This document shows positions 1-8,144 of a stretch of DNA of 64,000 bases, one piece after another. Positions within the stretch are counted from its first letter, which is position 1; the number at the start of each line of letters is the position of its first letter. This DNA comes from Methylobacterium nodulans ORS 2060 (GTDB taxonomy: Bacteria > Pseudomonadota > Alphaproteobacteria > Rhizobiales > Beijerinckiaceae), in assembly GCF_000022085.1 (NCBI RefSeq), contig NC_011894.1:7708461-7772460 (forward strand), given 5' to 3'. Position numbers and translations under genes: made by a program. The notes beneath the pieces are model-generated. The model saw only the letters and a program-made list of their open reading frames with translations, did no database searches and was not told the origin of the DNA.

Positions 1-90
1 CGGTCCTTGCCGCGGACGGCGGCCGGTGCGGTCGTGATTCTCGACGGTGTCGTCGAGGATGCCGCTCCGCGCACCAGGATCAGCCGTCAT
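1..90 (-). CDS. possible N-terminal end of a gene cut by the window edge
   Basis: An open frame begins at an ATG read from the complement of 88-90 and runs off the left edge after 30 codons. The visible peptide is rich in Arg, Asp and Gly and I do not recognise it. No clear ribosome binding site lies upstream. The stretch from 91 to 464 holds no convincing gene. Confidence 0.2.
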   Translation of the reverse strand, partial: MTADPGARSGILDDTVENHDRTGRRPRQGP

Positions 91-464
91 GGGTAGGTTC
101 ATCCGGTCCCGCCTCCAATGCAATCGATGTCCCCAGCATTTTCACTACGCGAAGATTGTGGGGAACGATATCTCTCGCCCAGAAGTAGCAACGACCCAAT
201 TAGTGATGCATAGAGGCTACAAGGGATCGGTATAAAAACTCTATATCCATCAGATAGTTACCCGTCCGGGGTGCCCCTTTTGTCCCGGACAGGGCACACG
301 CGGGTAATTTGGTAGGAAATATCACCTCCGGCCATTCACCTCCGCCGTATGCGAAATGGCTGGGCACTTTGGGGCAAAGCCGCAATCGGGCTCGGATTGC
401 CCGCACGACAGATCACTAATCACGGCCGGCCCGAACTAGTCAAAGACGTTCCGATCGCTTCTAA

Positions 465-1382
465 GAGTCCGTCCGATAAGTCAAAGAGCGCGTCCGAGGC
501 GCCGGACCAGGATCATGACCGCAGCGGCGTAAAGGAAGGCCTTGGCCGAGGCGCGGGTCGCTTCGGGATCCTTCCAGAGGCGGCGGTTGCGGCTGATCCA
601 GGCGAAGAAGCGTTCAACGACCCATCTGCGCGGATGGACGGCAAAGCCGACCTGATCGGGTGGTTTGCGCACGATCTCGACCGTGATGATCGTCGCCGTA
701 GCCGGGCCGTCACCGGCGTAGCCTGCATCGGCAAAGCTCTTGACGCTGAAAGGGAACACGCGACGGGACAGGCGCAGCACCGGCCCGGCGCCCTCGCGGT
801 CCTGCCCATCCGCGGGCTGCGGATCGAGGATGAGGGCACGCCCGTCGGTGTCCACCAGGGCTTGGCGCTTGCGGCCCTTCACCTTCTTGCCCGCATCGTA
901 GCCGCGCGGACCACCGCTTTCGGTCGTCTTCACGCTCTGACTGTCGAGCACAGCGACCGTGGGCGAGGCCTCCCGCCCAACGCGCTCGCGGTCGGCCATC
1001 ACGAGATGATGGTTGATCCGGGCGAACAGTCCCTCATTGCGCCAGCGGCTGAAGGAACCGTAAGCCGTCGAGCGCGGCGGCAGGTCCTTGGGGATCAGGC
1101 GCCATGCGATGCCCCCGCGCAGAACATAAAAGATCGCATTCAGGATCTCACGCATCGTCCAGACCGGCGGGCGACCGAGGGAGGACGGCGCGGGCATGAG
1201 TGGGCCAATCACCGCCCACTCGGCATTGGTCAGATCGGTTTCGTAGCGCAGGCCCGCGCGGCTATGCTGCCGCCGGGTGGTCGGGGTCCACATGGCAGGT
1301 CCAGGTCAGGTTTCAGCACCCTCCTGGAAGCACCGCCATCCCGGCCACTCAACCCCTCTCGCGCCCTTTATCGGACGGGCTC
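465..1382 (-). mobile_element. IS5-family insertion sequence
   Basis: The element is bounded by imperfect inverted repeats: GAGTCCGTCCGATAA at 465-479 and the complement of GAGCCCGTCCGATAA ending at 1382. It holds one full-length DDE transposase. IS5-type elements duplicate a TNA target; here the left flank is TAA (462-464) and the right flank is TCA (1383-1385), so the two no longer match. An IS701-family element begins directly after the right flank, so a deletion or adjacent insertion may have replaced the original junction. Confidence 0.85.
481..1293 (-). CDS. IS5-family transposase
   Basis: This 270-residue protein catalyses movement of the surrounding element. The N-terminal third contains the IS5-type segment around LTNAEWAVIGPLMP. 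The DDE residues are visible as D in AVLDSQSVK, D in FADAGYAGD and E in VVERFFAWISRNRR. The length is normal for a single-frame IS5 transposase and there is no internal stop. Gene and element ends agree well, so the element could still be active, although its target duplication is mismatched. Confidence 0.9.
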   Translation of the reverse strand: MWTPTTRRQHSRAGLRYETDLTNAEWAVIGPLMPAPSSLGRPPVWTMREILNAIFYVLRGGIAWRLIPKDLPPRSTAYGSFSRWRNEGLFARINHHLVMADRERVGREASPTVAVLDSQSVKTTESGGPRGYDAGKKVKGRKRQALVDTDGRALILDPQPADGQDREGAGPVLRLSRRVFPFSVKSFADAGYAGDGPATATIITVEIVRKPPDQVGFAVHPRRWVVERFFAWISRNRRLWKDPEATRASAKAFLYAAAVMILVRRLGRAL

Positions 1383-1385
1383 TCA

Positions 1386-2852
1386 GCTCGACTTTGGCCC
1401 TTCAGGCGGCGTGGCACAGAGCGTAGGCCCAGGGTGATGGGAGGAGGAAGCGGCGTTTCGTTCGGTGTGCGCGGCGGCGTGACGATCTCAAACTCTGCTC
1501 GCGCCAGAGCACCCAGCGCACCACCGCCAGGGCGTCACTGAAGGTCGGCCGCGGCTTCAGGTACCATGCCGCCGTCGCGGCCTTCCGCCGGTCACGGGCG
1601 GGAACGCGGCTGGCCAGCAGCGTGACGCTGGAGACCAGCGCGAACAGGCAGGGCGTGGTGCGGGCGATCGCTGTGTCAGACCAGTGTCGCTGGGTCTCGA
1701 CCCCCAGATGTGCTCGCAGCTCTTGGAAGGTCGCCTCGCCTCTCCAGCGGTGCACGAACCAGGCGACGACCTGCTCGGGATCGCGCGTCAGGTCGGTACA
1801 CAGCAGCGCTTGAGGCGCAAAGCGCTGCTCGGGGTCGCGGATCAGCACCCAGCGGATCGGGACGGCTGGCAAACCGGCGTGGAACCAGACCGCAGTCTCA
1901 GAGGCGACCTCGATCGTGCGCTCGCCTGCACCATACCAATCTTGGACCACAACAGCCCGCCAAGCGGTGCTCGTGTCCGCCAGCACATCGAGCAGGGTCG
2001 GCAACCGCGCCCCTTTCCTGCGGGGACGGCCGATCGTGCGAGGCGAGCGGGGTGGCGCCGGCTCATAGAGCGCTGCATCGAGACGCAGGCGAGTGATCGC
2101 CGTGAGGCGGGCACGGCGCATCGCGTCGAGGAACAGCAGCGCCGAGAAGCCGCTGTCGCCCACCAGCACGAGGGCGCGCCCTGGCAGCCAGCGGCGCGCT
2201 TGGAGCGCGAGTTGGCGTCCGACCTCCAGCAGAGGCTTGTGCCGGCGCCCGTGCTCGCGGCAGGCGCGCTCGGAGGGCACGAGGGCGGTGAGGAACGGCA
2301 GCGCCCCGACCCGCGCGGCCCAGGGAATGGGCGCCAACAGCATCAGGCTCATCCAGCGCAGGCCGCTTGCCTTGACGAAGTGAGCCTCGGACGAGCGCAC
2401 CGGATCACGGTCGATGCCGCGCGCCCGGATGCGCCGCCCCCATCGCCGCTCAATGGTGTCGTCCATGGCCAGCACCACCGGACCGCTCGGCACGAAGGCG
2501 TCGAGCAACTGGCCGAGCAGGATGCGAGCGCCCCGACGCGGGCTCCATGCGGCACGACTGAGAATACGGTGGAAGTTGACGAAGTGGCGGTCGTGAGCGC
2601 GGCCCATGATCCGCAGGAGGCTCGTCACCGTCCGGCGGCCCGGGGCCAGGATGGCGCCGATCAGCAGGAGTTGGGCGTGCCGCCAGGAGCGGTGGACGAA
2701 CAACGGCGCGAACGCCAGGATGATCCCGGCGAAGCGGGCAGGCAGGGTCGCGGCATCGGGCGTCTCTGGTGAGGGACGCCGTCACCCTATCCGTCACGCC
2801 CGCTTCGTCACCCAAGCCCTGCTTCTCCCCTCGCGATTGGCCAAAGTCGAGC
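1386..2852 (-). mobile_element. IS701-family insertion sequence
   Basis: The ends are a 14-base inverted repeat, GCTCGACTTTGGCC, reading inward from 1386 and from 2852. The same triplet TCA lies outside both ends (1383-1385 and 2853-2855), consistent with a short target duplication. The element abuts the IS5-family element on its left. On its right it sits 18 bases past the stop codon of a small gene, so it landed just downstream of that gene. Confidence 0.8.
1402..2703 (-). CDS. IS701-family transposase
   Basis: A 433-residue DDE-type transposase. Catalytic-site candidates are D in LAMDDTIERRWG (near residue 80), D in LVLVGDSGFS (near 175) and E in HRWRGEATFQELRAHLG (near 320), the spacing and motifs expected for this family. 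The frame is uninterrupted and fills the element, ending 16 bases from its left terminus. The start region MFVHRSWRHAQLLL is typical of relatives that lack a longer N-terminus. Confidence 0.88.
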   Translation of the reverse strand: MFVHRSWRHAQLLLIGAILAPGRRTVTSLLRIMGRAHDRHFVNFHRILSRAAWSPRRGARILLGQLLDAFVPSGPVVLAMDDTIERRWGRRIRARGIDRDPVRSSEAHFVKASGLRWMSLMLLAPIPWAARVGALPFLTALVPSERACREHGRRHKPLLEVGRQLALQARRWLPGRALVLVGDSGFSALLFLDAMRRARLTAITRLRLDAALYEPAPPRSPRTIGRPRRKGARLPTLLDVLADTSTAWRAVVVQDWYGAGERTIEVASETAVWFHAGLPAVPIRWVLIRDPEQRFAPQALLCTDLTRDPEQVVAWFVHRWRGEATFQELRAHLGVETQRHWSDTAIARTTPCLFALVSSVTLLASRVPARDRRKAATAAWYLKPRPTFSDALAVVRWVLWREQSLRSSRRRAHRTKRRFLLPSPWAYALCHAA

Positions 2853-2870
2853 TCAGAACGCATCAGCGGG

Positions 2871-3125
2871 TTAGACATTCTCAATCGCCCTCTGAATGAC
2901 CCGCTGGGCGACCTCCAAAACCTCGCCCTCGTTCTCGCACATCGCATCCACCTCAACGGTGCGCGACCCATCATAATTGCGCAGCGTCCACTCGTTCTCT
3001 TCGCATAGCGCCTCTAGGGCTTCTTCAGCGCAGCGGGCAATCTCCTCAGCGACATCTTGGTCTTCGCCGTGGGCATCAATGAGGTCGGAAATCAACTTGC
3101 GGGGGTTAAAGAAAAGCGTGGTCAT
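2871..3125 (-). CDS. small acidic hypothetical protein
   Basis: An 84-residue acidic, probably helical protein beginning MTTLFFNPRKLISDLIDA. A strong ribosome binding site (AAGGAG, then seven to eight bases to the ATG) supports both the start and the reality of the gene. The sequence has runs of Glu and Ala and no membrane segment. I do not recognise the family. The IS701-type element lies immediately downstream of its stop codon, so the coding sequence looks intact but its natural transcript end has been replaced. Confidence 0.7.
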   Translation of the reverse strand: MTTLFFNPRKLISDLIDAHGEDQDVAEEIARCAEEALEALCEENEWTLRNYDGSRTVEVDAMCENEGEVLEVAQRVIQRAIENV

Positions 3126-3208
3126 CGCGGTAACTCCTTAATTGGTTCTAATCCTCTCTCCTTCCGCCCTCACCCGGGCACGAACGAGCCCCAAGCCGAG
3201 GAGCCGGG

Positions 3209-3645
3209 ATGCCGATCCGGCCAAAGCACCGCTTCTTCTATCCCATCGACTGGCCACAACTCTCTAACGTCATCCGCTTCCGGCGGGCGTGAGGCCGCTG
3301 CGAGGCGTGGGGTCGCCCGCACCTTCAGCGGGGGTCTGTCACCTTGGCGACGGGCACTGGTGGGACGCCGAGAGCGGCTCCTGGCGTGATGATCAGGGAC
3401 GGCGCCTTCGCAGGCGGCCGAAGGTAGAGGATCTCCTCGGCCATGTGCGCACAACGCGGGTCGTGCTGGCGACCGCGCACCGGGATCACGACACGAGCAA
3501 CAATACGGATGCCAGCCTCGCGGCGTTCTGCCAACGCTGTCACATGCTGCACGATCGGGACGAGCACCAGCGGCGGCGTTGGCTCACCCTGTTTCGCCGC
3601 AAGGCGCTCGGTGACCTGTTTCGCGGGCCCTATCCCGCGAACTGA
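3209..3645 (+). pseudogene. HNH-type protein, broken by a stop and a frameshift
   Basis: Read with two corrections, this matches the intact HNH-type protein at 25604-26002 along nearly its whole length. The N-terminus is open (MPIRPKHRFFYPIDWPQL) until an in-frame TGA at about 3290, where the intact copy has Gly. A further frameshift follows about 45 bases later, after HLQRG. The second half is open and keeps TAHRDHDTSNN and CQRCHMLHD. The second cysteine of the first CxxC pair is Trp here. It is a decayed paralogue. Confidence 0.8.
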
Positions 3646-3787
3646 GGTGCGTCGTGGCACTCGCGTCCGGAACACCGCATCGAAAATCATCGAGCAGACC
3701 TGGACAGGCCAGTCAGCCACACCTACCTTCTACCCAGTCGCAAATCAGTGCTGGCTGACCTAGCTATTCAACTTTCCAGGACAACAA

Positions 3788-4342
3788 ATGACACGCAATC
3801 GCGTGCGGCGGTCGTTCACCGTCGAGGTCAAGTCACGTGGCCGACCCGGTTCGAACCTTCACGAGGCCACGAACTCGTCTTCACCACCGCCTTCGGTTCT
3901 CTGGGCAGGCACGGATCTGAGCCGGGGACTGGCTCGACTAGCCGAGGCCCCCGCAACGATCGCCGACCCCGCGCCCGCTGAGAAGCCGGTCGAGAAGGTT
4001 GAGGCGCGCCGCATCCTGCCCAGCCTCCTGGTTGCCGAGCCGGTCGTCGTCGAGCCCGAGCCCACCCCTGCGCGTGAACCGCGTCTTCCCCGGGTGCGTC
4101 GCGTGCCGGAGCGCAAGAAGGCCAAGCCGAAGCTAGAGGCGGTCGAGACGCCGATGAGTTCGGCGCCCCCTCGCGCACCGGTTCCTGCGACGAAGGTCAG
4201 TGCCCGGGCAGCAGCACTGGTTGCGGTACAAGCCGTAGTGCCAGTTCCTGAGCAGCGCGCTGTGAAGGCGCGCAACAAAGTGGAACCGACGCTGAAGGCG
4301 GGCGAACGCTGGAAGCGGCGCCTGCCTCGCGTCTGCTGGTAG
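3788..4342 (+). CDS. hypothetical basic Pro/Ala-rich protein
   Basis: A 184-residue basic protein starting MTRNRVRRSFTVEVKSRG, with CCAGGA upstream of the ATG. The ends are distinctive: an N-terminal RRSFTVEVK segment and a C-terminal ERWKRRLPRVCW segment, separated by a low-complexity linker rich in Pro, Glu, Val and Ala. From memory, proteins with these two end motifs recur in Methylobacterium plasmids and islands, but no function is known to me. No signal peptide or membrane segment is visible. Confidence 0.6.
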   Translation: MTRNRVRRSFTVEVKSRGRPGSNLHEATNSSSPPPSVLWAGTDLSRGLARLAEAPATIADPAPAEKPVEKVEARRILPSLLVAEPVVVEPEPTPAREPRLPRVRRVPERKKAKPKLEAVETPMSSAPPRAPVPATKVSARAAALVAVQAVVPVPEQRAVKARNKVEPTLKAGERWKRRLPRVCW

Positions 4343-4560
4343 GAACTTCTCCCGGAGGCTCAGCCAGGGCCTCCGGGTAGGCAGTCTACCTTGTTAGGCC
4401 CTCACCGAGATTGGGCTCCGCACGCTCAACCGATGCAGGTCGGGTTGACCGTGAGGACGGCGCGCCCGGAGGGAGGCGATCGTGCCGCCCCAACCTACTT
4501 CCGACCATAGTTTCTCGGCATGACCTTCTCTCGGCACACGCGACAGGCAGGAGAGGCGAC

Positions 4561-4791
4561 ATGACGGAGCGGCTCATCATCACCATCACGTTGCAGCCCA
4601 TCCGGAAGACCTTCATCGGGGACGAGAGCGAGATCGTCGACGCGGCCGAGTGGCACCTGCGCGACCTGCTCATGTCAGGACGTGCCGTAACCCTTGAGGT
4701 GGAAGCCGTCGACGCGGCGCTGTGCGAGCGCGTCCAGTCCTACTTTCGCGGCGTTGCCGACGAGATGCGCGGCCTCGCGGCGCTGCGCTGA
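4561..4791 (+). CDS. small hypothetical protein
   Basis: A 76-residue protein starting MTERLIITITLQPIRKTF. I chose the ATG at 4561 over an upstream in-frame start because AGGAGAGG lies six to nine bases before it. The predicted fold would be mixed strand and helix. No family was recognised. It stands alone: about 200 bases of unassigned sequence lie on each side, with a mucR fragment beyond on the opposite strand. Confidence 0.6.
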   Translation: MTERLIITITLQPIRKTFIGDESEIVDAAEWHLRDLLMSGRAVTLEVEAVDAALCERVQSYFRGVADEMRGLAALR

Positions 4792-4989
4792 CGGCCAAAC
4801 ACAAAGACTATTGCCCTGAGTGCACGATCCACTTCTGTGTTGTTCTCCGAGAAATCCGACACCGTCACACTCTGAGGCGCCGTCCGCGGCTCCAACGGAA
4901 TTCGTTGTACGACTTCCGCCTGATCGCCCGAGCGAGGATCTCATGAGGCCGACGCCCTGGGCTTGTTCAGCCTCATTACGAGGCGCGGG

Positions 4990-5250
4990 CTACTCGGCGG
5001 TGCTCTTCGCCTTGCGCGGGCGTCCGCCGCGACCCGACTTCGTCTCCTCGACGGGAGCCGTGATCACCGGATCAGGGGCCGCAGTCCTCGCGGCGGCAGC
5101 CTTCCGACGTCCCTGTCCGAGGCCGATGCTCTTGGCCAACTCGGAGCGCTGGGCGGCGTAGTTGGCGGCCACCATCGGGTAGTCGGGCGGCAGGCCCTAC
5201 TGCTTCCGGGACTCGTCAGGGGTAACCCTTGCTCCTTTTGCCTCTGTGCG
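4990..5250 (-). pseudogene. C-terminal fragment of a MucR/Ros regulator
   Basis: The readable part, MVAANYAAQRSELAKS and the basic tail ending near RGGRPRKAKS, matches the end of the intact MucR at 17556-18056. Just before it the frame reads TPDESRKQ, then TAG where relatives have Trp, then GLPPDYP, so a nonsense codon interrupts the conserved core. The N-terminal half and zinc-finger region are absent. A hairpin and a stray IS5-like end lie directly upstream, suggesting that a deletion involving an insertion element removed the front of the gene. Confidence 0.75.
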
Positions 5251-5633
5251 AGGCAGGAGAAAAATGAGGATAATTCCTCCTGCCTTATGTGCGGAAGAAC
5301 ACAAGATCCCCAGAGTCCGTCCGACAATCCCTTCTGAATACTAATAAATACTTCTTAAGACTAAATTGTTTGTAAGGCACGAAGCAGGCTCTCGTAGGGC
5401 ATCTTCCGGCCTTGCGCCGTAGCTAAGGGATGAGCTTGTAACGACGATAGCGGCACGGCGCCGCTCGTGAACTCGCAGTATCCCTGTGAGGGCGCCCAGC
5501 GTATCTCGCAATGAACCCTCGCGAGGCACCATTGGCGGGCGGGGCGGCTGTGCTCCGGCTCGCAACGCTCGGCCTGCCTTTCTGCTCCTCCGCTGATGTA
5601 CGTCGCGCAATATCGCAATATTCGTCCTGGCGC
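5251..5633. other. gene-free stretch with a hairpin and a solitary IS5-like end
   Basis: No gene was found. Nine-base arms AGGCAGGAG (5251-5259) and CTCCTGCCT (5277-5285) can form a hairpin. At 5313-5327 the sequence GAGTCCGTCCGACAA differs by one base from the left terminal repeat of the IS5-family element at 465. No partner end or transposase is present, so it looks like a leftover terminus. The following 100 bases are AT-rich relative to the surroundings. Confidence 0.45.
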
Positions 5634-5858
5634 TCAGGGGCCTGTCATCGACCGGAAGCTCTGCTCCAGGATCGCCTTCGTCTCCTCCGGCGACAGCCAC
5701 CCATCGGGCTTCTCGTCCCTGGCGACCTTGAGGTCCGTGATCAGCGTGCGAACGATCTCTGGCCCCATGTCGCCGAACCGGGTCTGGTAGTCCTTCAGCA
5801 CCTCGACGAGCACCGTCAGGATCTCGGGGTCGGGCTCTTGGTTCGCCATCTCGGTCAC
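5634..5858 (-). CDS. small hypothetical protein
   Basis: An acidic protein of about 71-74 residues. Two starts are possible: GTG at 5858, or ATG at 5849 giving MANQEPDPEILTVLVEVLKD. A GAGG lies close upstream; its spacing favours the ATG. The C-terminal part, KPDGWLSPEETKAILEQSF, looks like a short helical module. I do not recognise it. The next gene on this strand is weak and lies 43 bases upstream. Confidence 0.45.
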   Translation of the reverse strand: MTEMANQEPDPEILTVLVEVLKDYQTRFGDMGPEIVRTLITDLKVARDEKPDGWLSPEETKAILEQSFRSMTGP

Positions 5859-5901
5859 TACCTCGTTCGCTCCGCGACGAATTTAGCCCATATTCGGCCG
5901 G

Positions 5902-6264
5902 TTAGAATGGGAGCTTCAGGCCCGGCGGTGCTTTGGGCCCGGGCACGATGGTGATCCCAGCGTAACGCTCCCAGCCGTTCCCCTTCTCCAGGGCGGCATG
6001 CTGATCGGCCGTGACGACGCACGTCACGCTGCTCTGAAGGGCTGCGCGAACATCTTCCTGGGTCCTTGCCTCCAATAGCGTCTCGTGGAGCGACTTACGC
6101 GTCCCGAGATCGGCTCCAGGGCGGGCGTGGCCGTCCGTCAGGCACGCAGAGGGAGTTCGAGGTGAAGGTGCAGCGGTCCACCCAGGACATCCCGCTGGCG
6201 TCGTGACTGGTGCTTCGCCGTTCGCCGAACATCTCGGCAAGCCCCGCGTCGTTCGACGAGGCAC
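5902..6264 (-). CDS. weakly supported hypothetical protein
   Basis: The last 70 codons (from about TRKSLHETLLEARTQEDV to the end at 5902) have protein-like composition. The first 50 codons are Arg/Pro/Ala-rich and look like a shadow frame. No good start or ribosome binding site was found for the C-terminal part, so it may be a truncated gene. An 11-base inverted repeat (6203-6271) overlaps the 5' end and could mark the break. Confidence 0.3.
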   Translation of the reverse strand: MPRRTTRGLPRCSANGEAPVTTPAGCPGWTAAPSPRTPSACLTDGHARPGADLGTRKSLHETLLEARTQEDVRAALQSSVTCVVTADQHAALEKGNGWERYAGITIVPGPKAPPGLKLPF

Positions 6265-6271
6265 CAGTCAC
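6203..6271. repeat. 11-base perfect inverted repeat
   Basis: GTGACTGGTGC at 6203-6213 is the exact complement of GCACCAGTCAC at 6261-6271, with 47 bases between. No T-run follows, so it is not a standard terminator. It could be the ends of a very short remnant element or a structured leader. Confidence 0.5.
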
Positions 6272-6464
6272 GCCCTCCTATCGGCCAAGCATCAGGAGGC
6301 GGCTGTCGGCGGGGATGACGCCGAAAGCGGAGACGGTGTTCGCGAACCCGGCACGTCACGGGCGGCAGGCGGATCCCAGGATCGACACCTACACGCCCGG
6401 GACTGGCTGTCGCCCTTGGTACGTCCCATCGCTCGGCGTACATGTAGGAGATGGAACACCGACC

Positions 6465-6692
6465 ATGCTGACACGACCGAGGACGGACAGGGACAAGCAA
6501 ACCGTGGCAGGCCGCAGGTCGACGGCGGAGTTCCCGCCCGAGGCGATCGAGCGGCTCCGTCTGGCTATTCGGCGGCGCCTCGTCGCCCGGGGTGTGCCCG
6601 AGGTCGAGATGGAAGCGCGGATTGACGAGGTCATGACCGCCGACACCGACCTCCGGACGGACAGCGACTACATCCTGAACGGCAAGGACTGA
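6465..6692 (+). CDS. small hypothetical protein, first of a two-gene operon
   Basis: A 75-residue basic protein. The ATG at 6465 has AGGAGATGG upstream. The centre, PPEAIERLRLAIRRRLVARG, is probably helical and the C-terminus is acidic. The stop codon is followed after three bases by the TTG start of the next gene, so the two are almost certainly cotranscribed. The pairing of two small proteins recalls a toxin-antitoxin arrangement, but no known family was recognised and that is only a suggestion. Confidence 0.5.
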   Translation: MLTRPRTDRDKQTVAGRRSTAEFPPEAIERLRLAIRRRLVARGVPEVEMEARIDEVMTADTDLRTDSDYILNGKD

Positions 6693-6695
6693 CCC

Positions 6696-6935
6696 TTGAC
6701 GGCTGATCTCGGACCTCTCCTCGCCGAGCACCTCGACCACTACCTCAGATTAGAAAAGCAGCTTTCAACCGATCCGGAGTATGTTCGCGGCGCGGCGCGG
6801 AGGGGCAAGCGCCAACTGAAGGCGCTGAAGACCGAGCGCGACATCGACGCGTTGATGGTGGAGGCCGGGATCGACCTGTACGAAGAGTTGATCGCCCTCG
6901 CGAACGACATCCTTGCGGGGCGCGGCGAGACGTGA
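6696..6935 (+). CDS. small hypothetical protein, second of a two-gene operon
   Basis: A 79-residue, mostly helical acidic protein starting at TTG (6696) with AAGGA about nine bases before it, inside the end of the preceding gene. The sequence includes LLAEHLDHYLRLEKQLS and ends GRGET. No membrane segment, cysteine pair or known motif is visible. It is coupled to the upstream small gene by a three-base gap and converges on a gene on the other strand that ends seven bases away. Confidence 0.5.
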   Translation: MTADLGPLLAEHLDHYLRLEKQLSTDPEYVRGAARRGKRQLKALKTERDIDALMVEAGIDLYEELIALANDILAGRGET

Positions 6936-6941
6936 ACTCGC

Positions 6942-7304
6942 CTACACCATAGGTGAAGAAGCCGGTTGCTTGCGCGGCCGACCCCGACCCCGCAGGGTGC
7001 CGTTCCGCGCCTTCTCCTCACGATCTGCCGCGCGCTTTTTCTCCTGCCGCACGCGGTTCTCCACCCTCTTGTCCTCGCGGCGCTCCTCCAGCGTGCGCGT
7101 GTCGACGGGGCGCTCGTGCCCCGGAGTCGCGGTTGTCGGACGCACGATGTCAAGCAGACCCGCTTCGACGGCGGGGACGATGGTGACGTCCTTGGTGATG
7201 CCGCTCTCGATCAGCTTGGTCCGCAGCGCCTCGGCTTGATCCTGGCTGTAGGCGTAGGCGTCGTAGGCGCCCGCGTAGGCGGGATCGCGGATCACCCCCC
7301 GCAT
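6942..7304 (-). CDS. hypothetical protein, probably 5'-truncated by an insertion element
   Basis: A 120-residue frame with a charged coiled-coil-like segment (RTLEERREDKRVENRVRQEK) and a C-terminal AT-hook-like RGRGRPRK. Its ATG is the last triplet before the terminal repeat of an ISAs1-type remnant (from 7305), and a stop lies in frame just upstream within that repeat. The start is therefore probably accidental and the original N-terminus lost. The opening segment IRDPAYAGAYDAYAYSQ faintly resembles serine recombinases, but I do not rely on this. Confidence 0.4.
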   Translation of the reverse strand: MRGVIRDPAYAGAYDAYAYSQDQAEALRTKLIESGITKDVTIVPAVEAGLLDIVRPTTATPGHERPVDTRTLEERREDKRVENRVRQEKKRAADREEKARNGTLRGRGRPRKQPASSPMV

Positions 7305-7623
7305 CAGGGTTCACGCATCACGTTGGGCCTGGCTGTTGATTGAGGAATGTGCTGGCCGTTCTCGGTTCGGTGCAACCGGGGACGAGCAGCATGATCCAGG
7401 GTTTGGCAGCGTGCTTTACCGGGCTGGAGGATCCCCGCGAGACGAGCCGGTGCGATCACCATCTCATTGACATCCTCGTGATCGCGATCTGGGCGGTGAT
7501 CGCTTGCGCCGAGAGTTAGGAGGACATCGCGCTCTATGGGCGGAGCAAGCAGGCATGGCTGGCGACCTTTCTGGCTCTGCCGAACGGCATCCCCTCACAC
7601 GACACCTTCCGGCGGGTGTTCAT
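7305..7623 (+). mobile_element. ISAs1-family remnant with the transposase N-terminus
   Basis: It starts with CAGGGTTCACGCATCA at 7305. A frame from ATG 7391 gives MIQGLAACFTGLEDPRE and then DILVIAIWAVIACAES, typical of the start of ISAs1-type transposases. A TAG follows where relatives have Trp, and the frame continues EDIALYGRSKQAWLATFL to about 7622. There the sequence meets another copy of the terminal repeat. The catalytic part is missing, so this is a dead fragment. Confidence 0.75.
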
Positions 7624-7809
7624 CAGGGTTCACGCATGAGGCCTGCTGTCAGCTGAGCAGTTTGGCCTTCGCTTGACATACTGGCCGCCCAGCGTCGTGA
7701 ATTACTCGGCAAAGTCCTCGGTCTGGTGCGCCGGTTCTCGTGGCGTGCCAGCCTACACTGTCGCTGGTACCCTCGTGGCGGTCCTGTCAGCTCTCATGCG
7801 TGAACCCTG
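7624..7809. mobile_element. 186-bp MITE-like element with ISAs1-type ends
   Basis: CAGGGTTCACGCATGAG at 7624-7640 is matched by the complementary CTCATGCGTGAACCCTG at 7793-7809, a 17-base perfect terminal inverted repeat, with further matching around CTGTCAGCT on both sides. The 150 bases between encode no transposase. The ends match the ISAs1 remnant at 7305, so the element could have been moved by an ISAs1 transposase in trans. Confidence 0.7.
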
Positions 7810-8094
7810 GGCGCGCCCGCATGACAATCGATGCGGGGGCCACGACGCGGTTCCGACCTGCTTAGTCTCGGCCCATTTTCGGCGATTGCTCAGCGGAGAG
7901 GGCGGTCACGGCGAACATCCGATACCTGCTGGCGAAAGGTGGATACGGCCACGACATTGGGTGCTTGGCGCAGCGATCGTCTCCGGAGTCGAGATCTTTT
8001 CCTAACTTGACTACACTAACGGCACACGACCACGCTATAGCGGAAACAGCTTTGCTTCGCGCACAAACTTTCCGATGCGAGAAGAATAGATAGA
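7810..8094. other. gene-free stretch
   Basis: No convincing coding sequence or RNA gene was found. One frame opens for about 110 codons across the MITE and this stretch, but it lacks a ribosome binding site and has shadow-like composition. Confidence 0.4.
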
Positions 8095-8122
8095 GATCGC
8101 GGTCAACAAATTGACCGCGATC
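8095..8122 (-). terminator. 12-base-pair hairpin downstream of the HHE/DUF2382 gene
   Basis: GATCGCGGTCAA and TTGACCGCGATC form a perfect 12-bp stem with a four-base loop, 22 bases past the stop of the gene at 8145-9332. On the minus strand it is followed by a pyrimidine-rich tract (TCTATCTATTCTTCTC) rather than a pure U-run, so termination is likely but not certain. Confidence 0.65.
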
Positions 8123-8144
8123 TGCTCACATCAAAATCAGCAGC

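Noticed and set aside
349..2772. Long plus-strand frames across the two insertion sequences
   Set aside because: They are antisense to clear transposases with intact DDE motifs and terminal repeats.
6942..7304. Reading the truncated protein as a serine recombinase
   Set aside because: Only DPAYAGAY resembles recombinases; the rest of the sequence does not follow that family.
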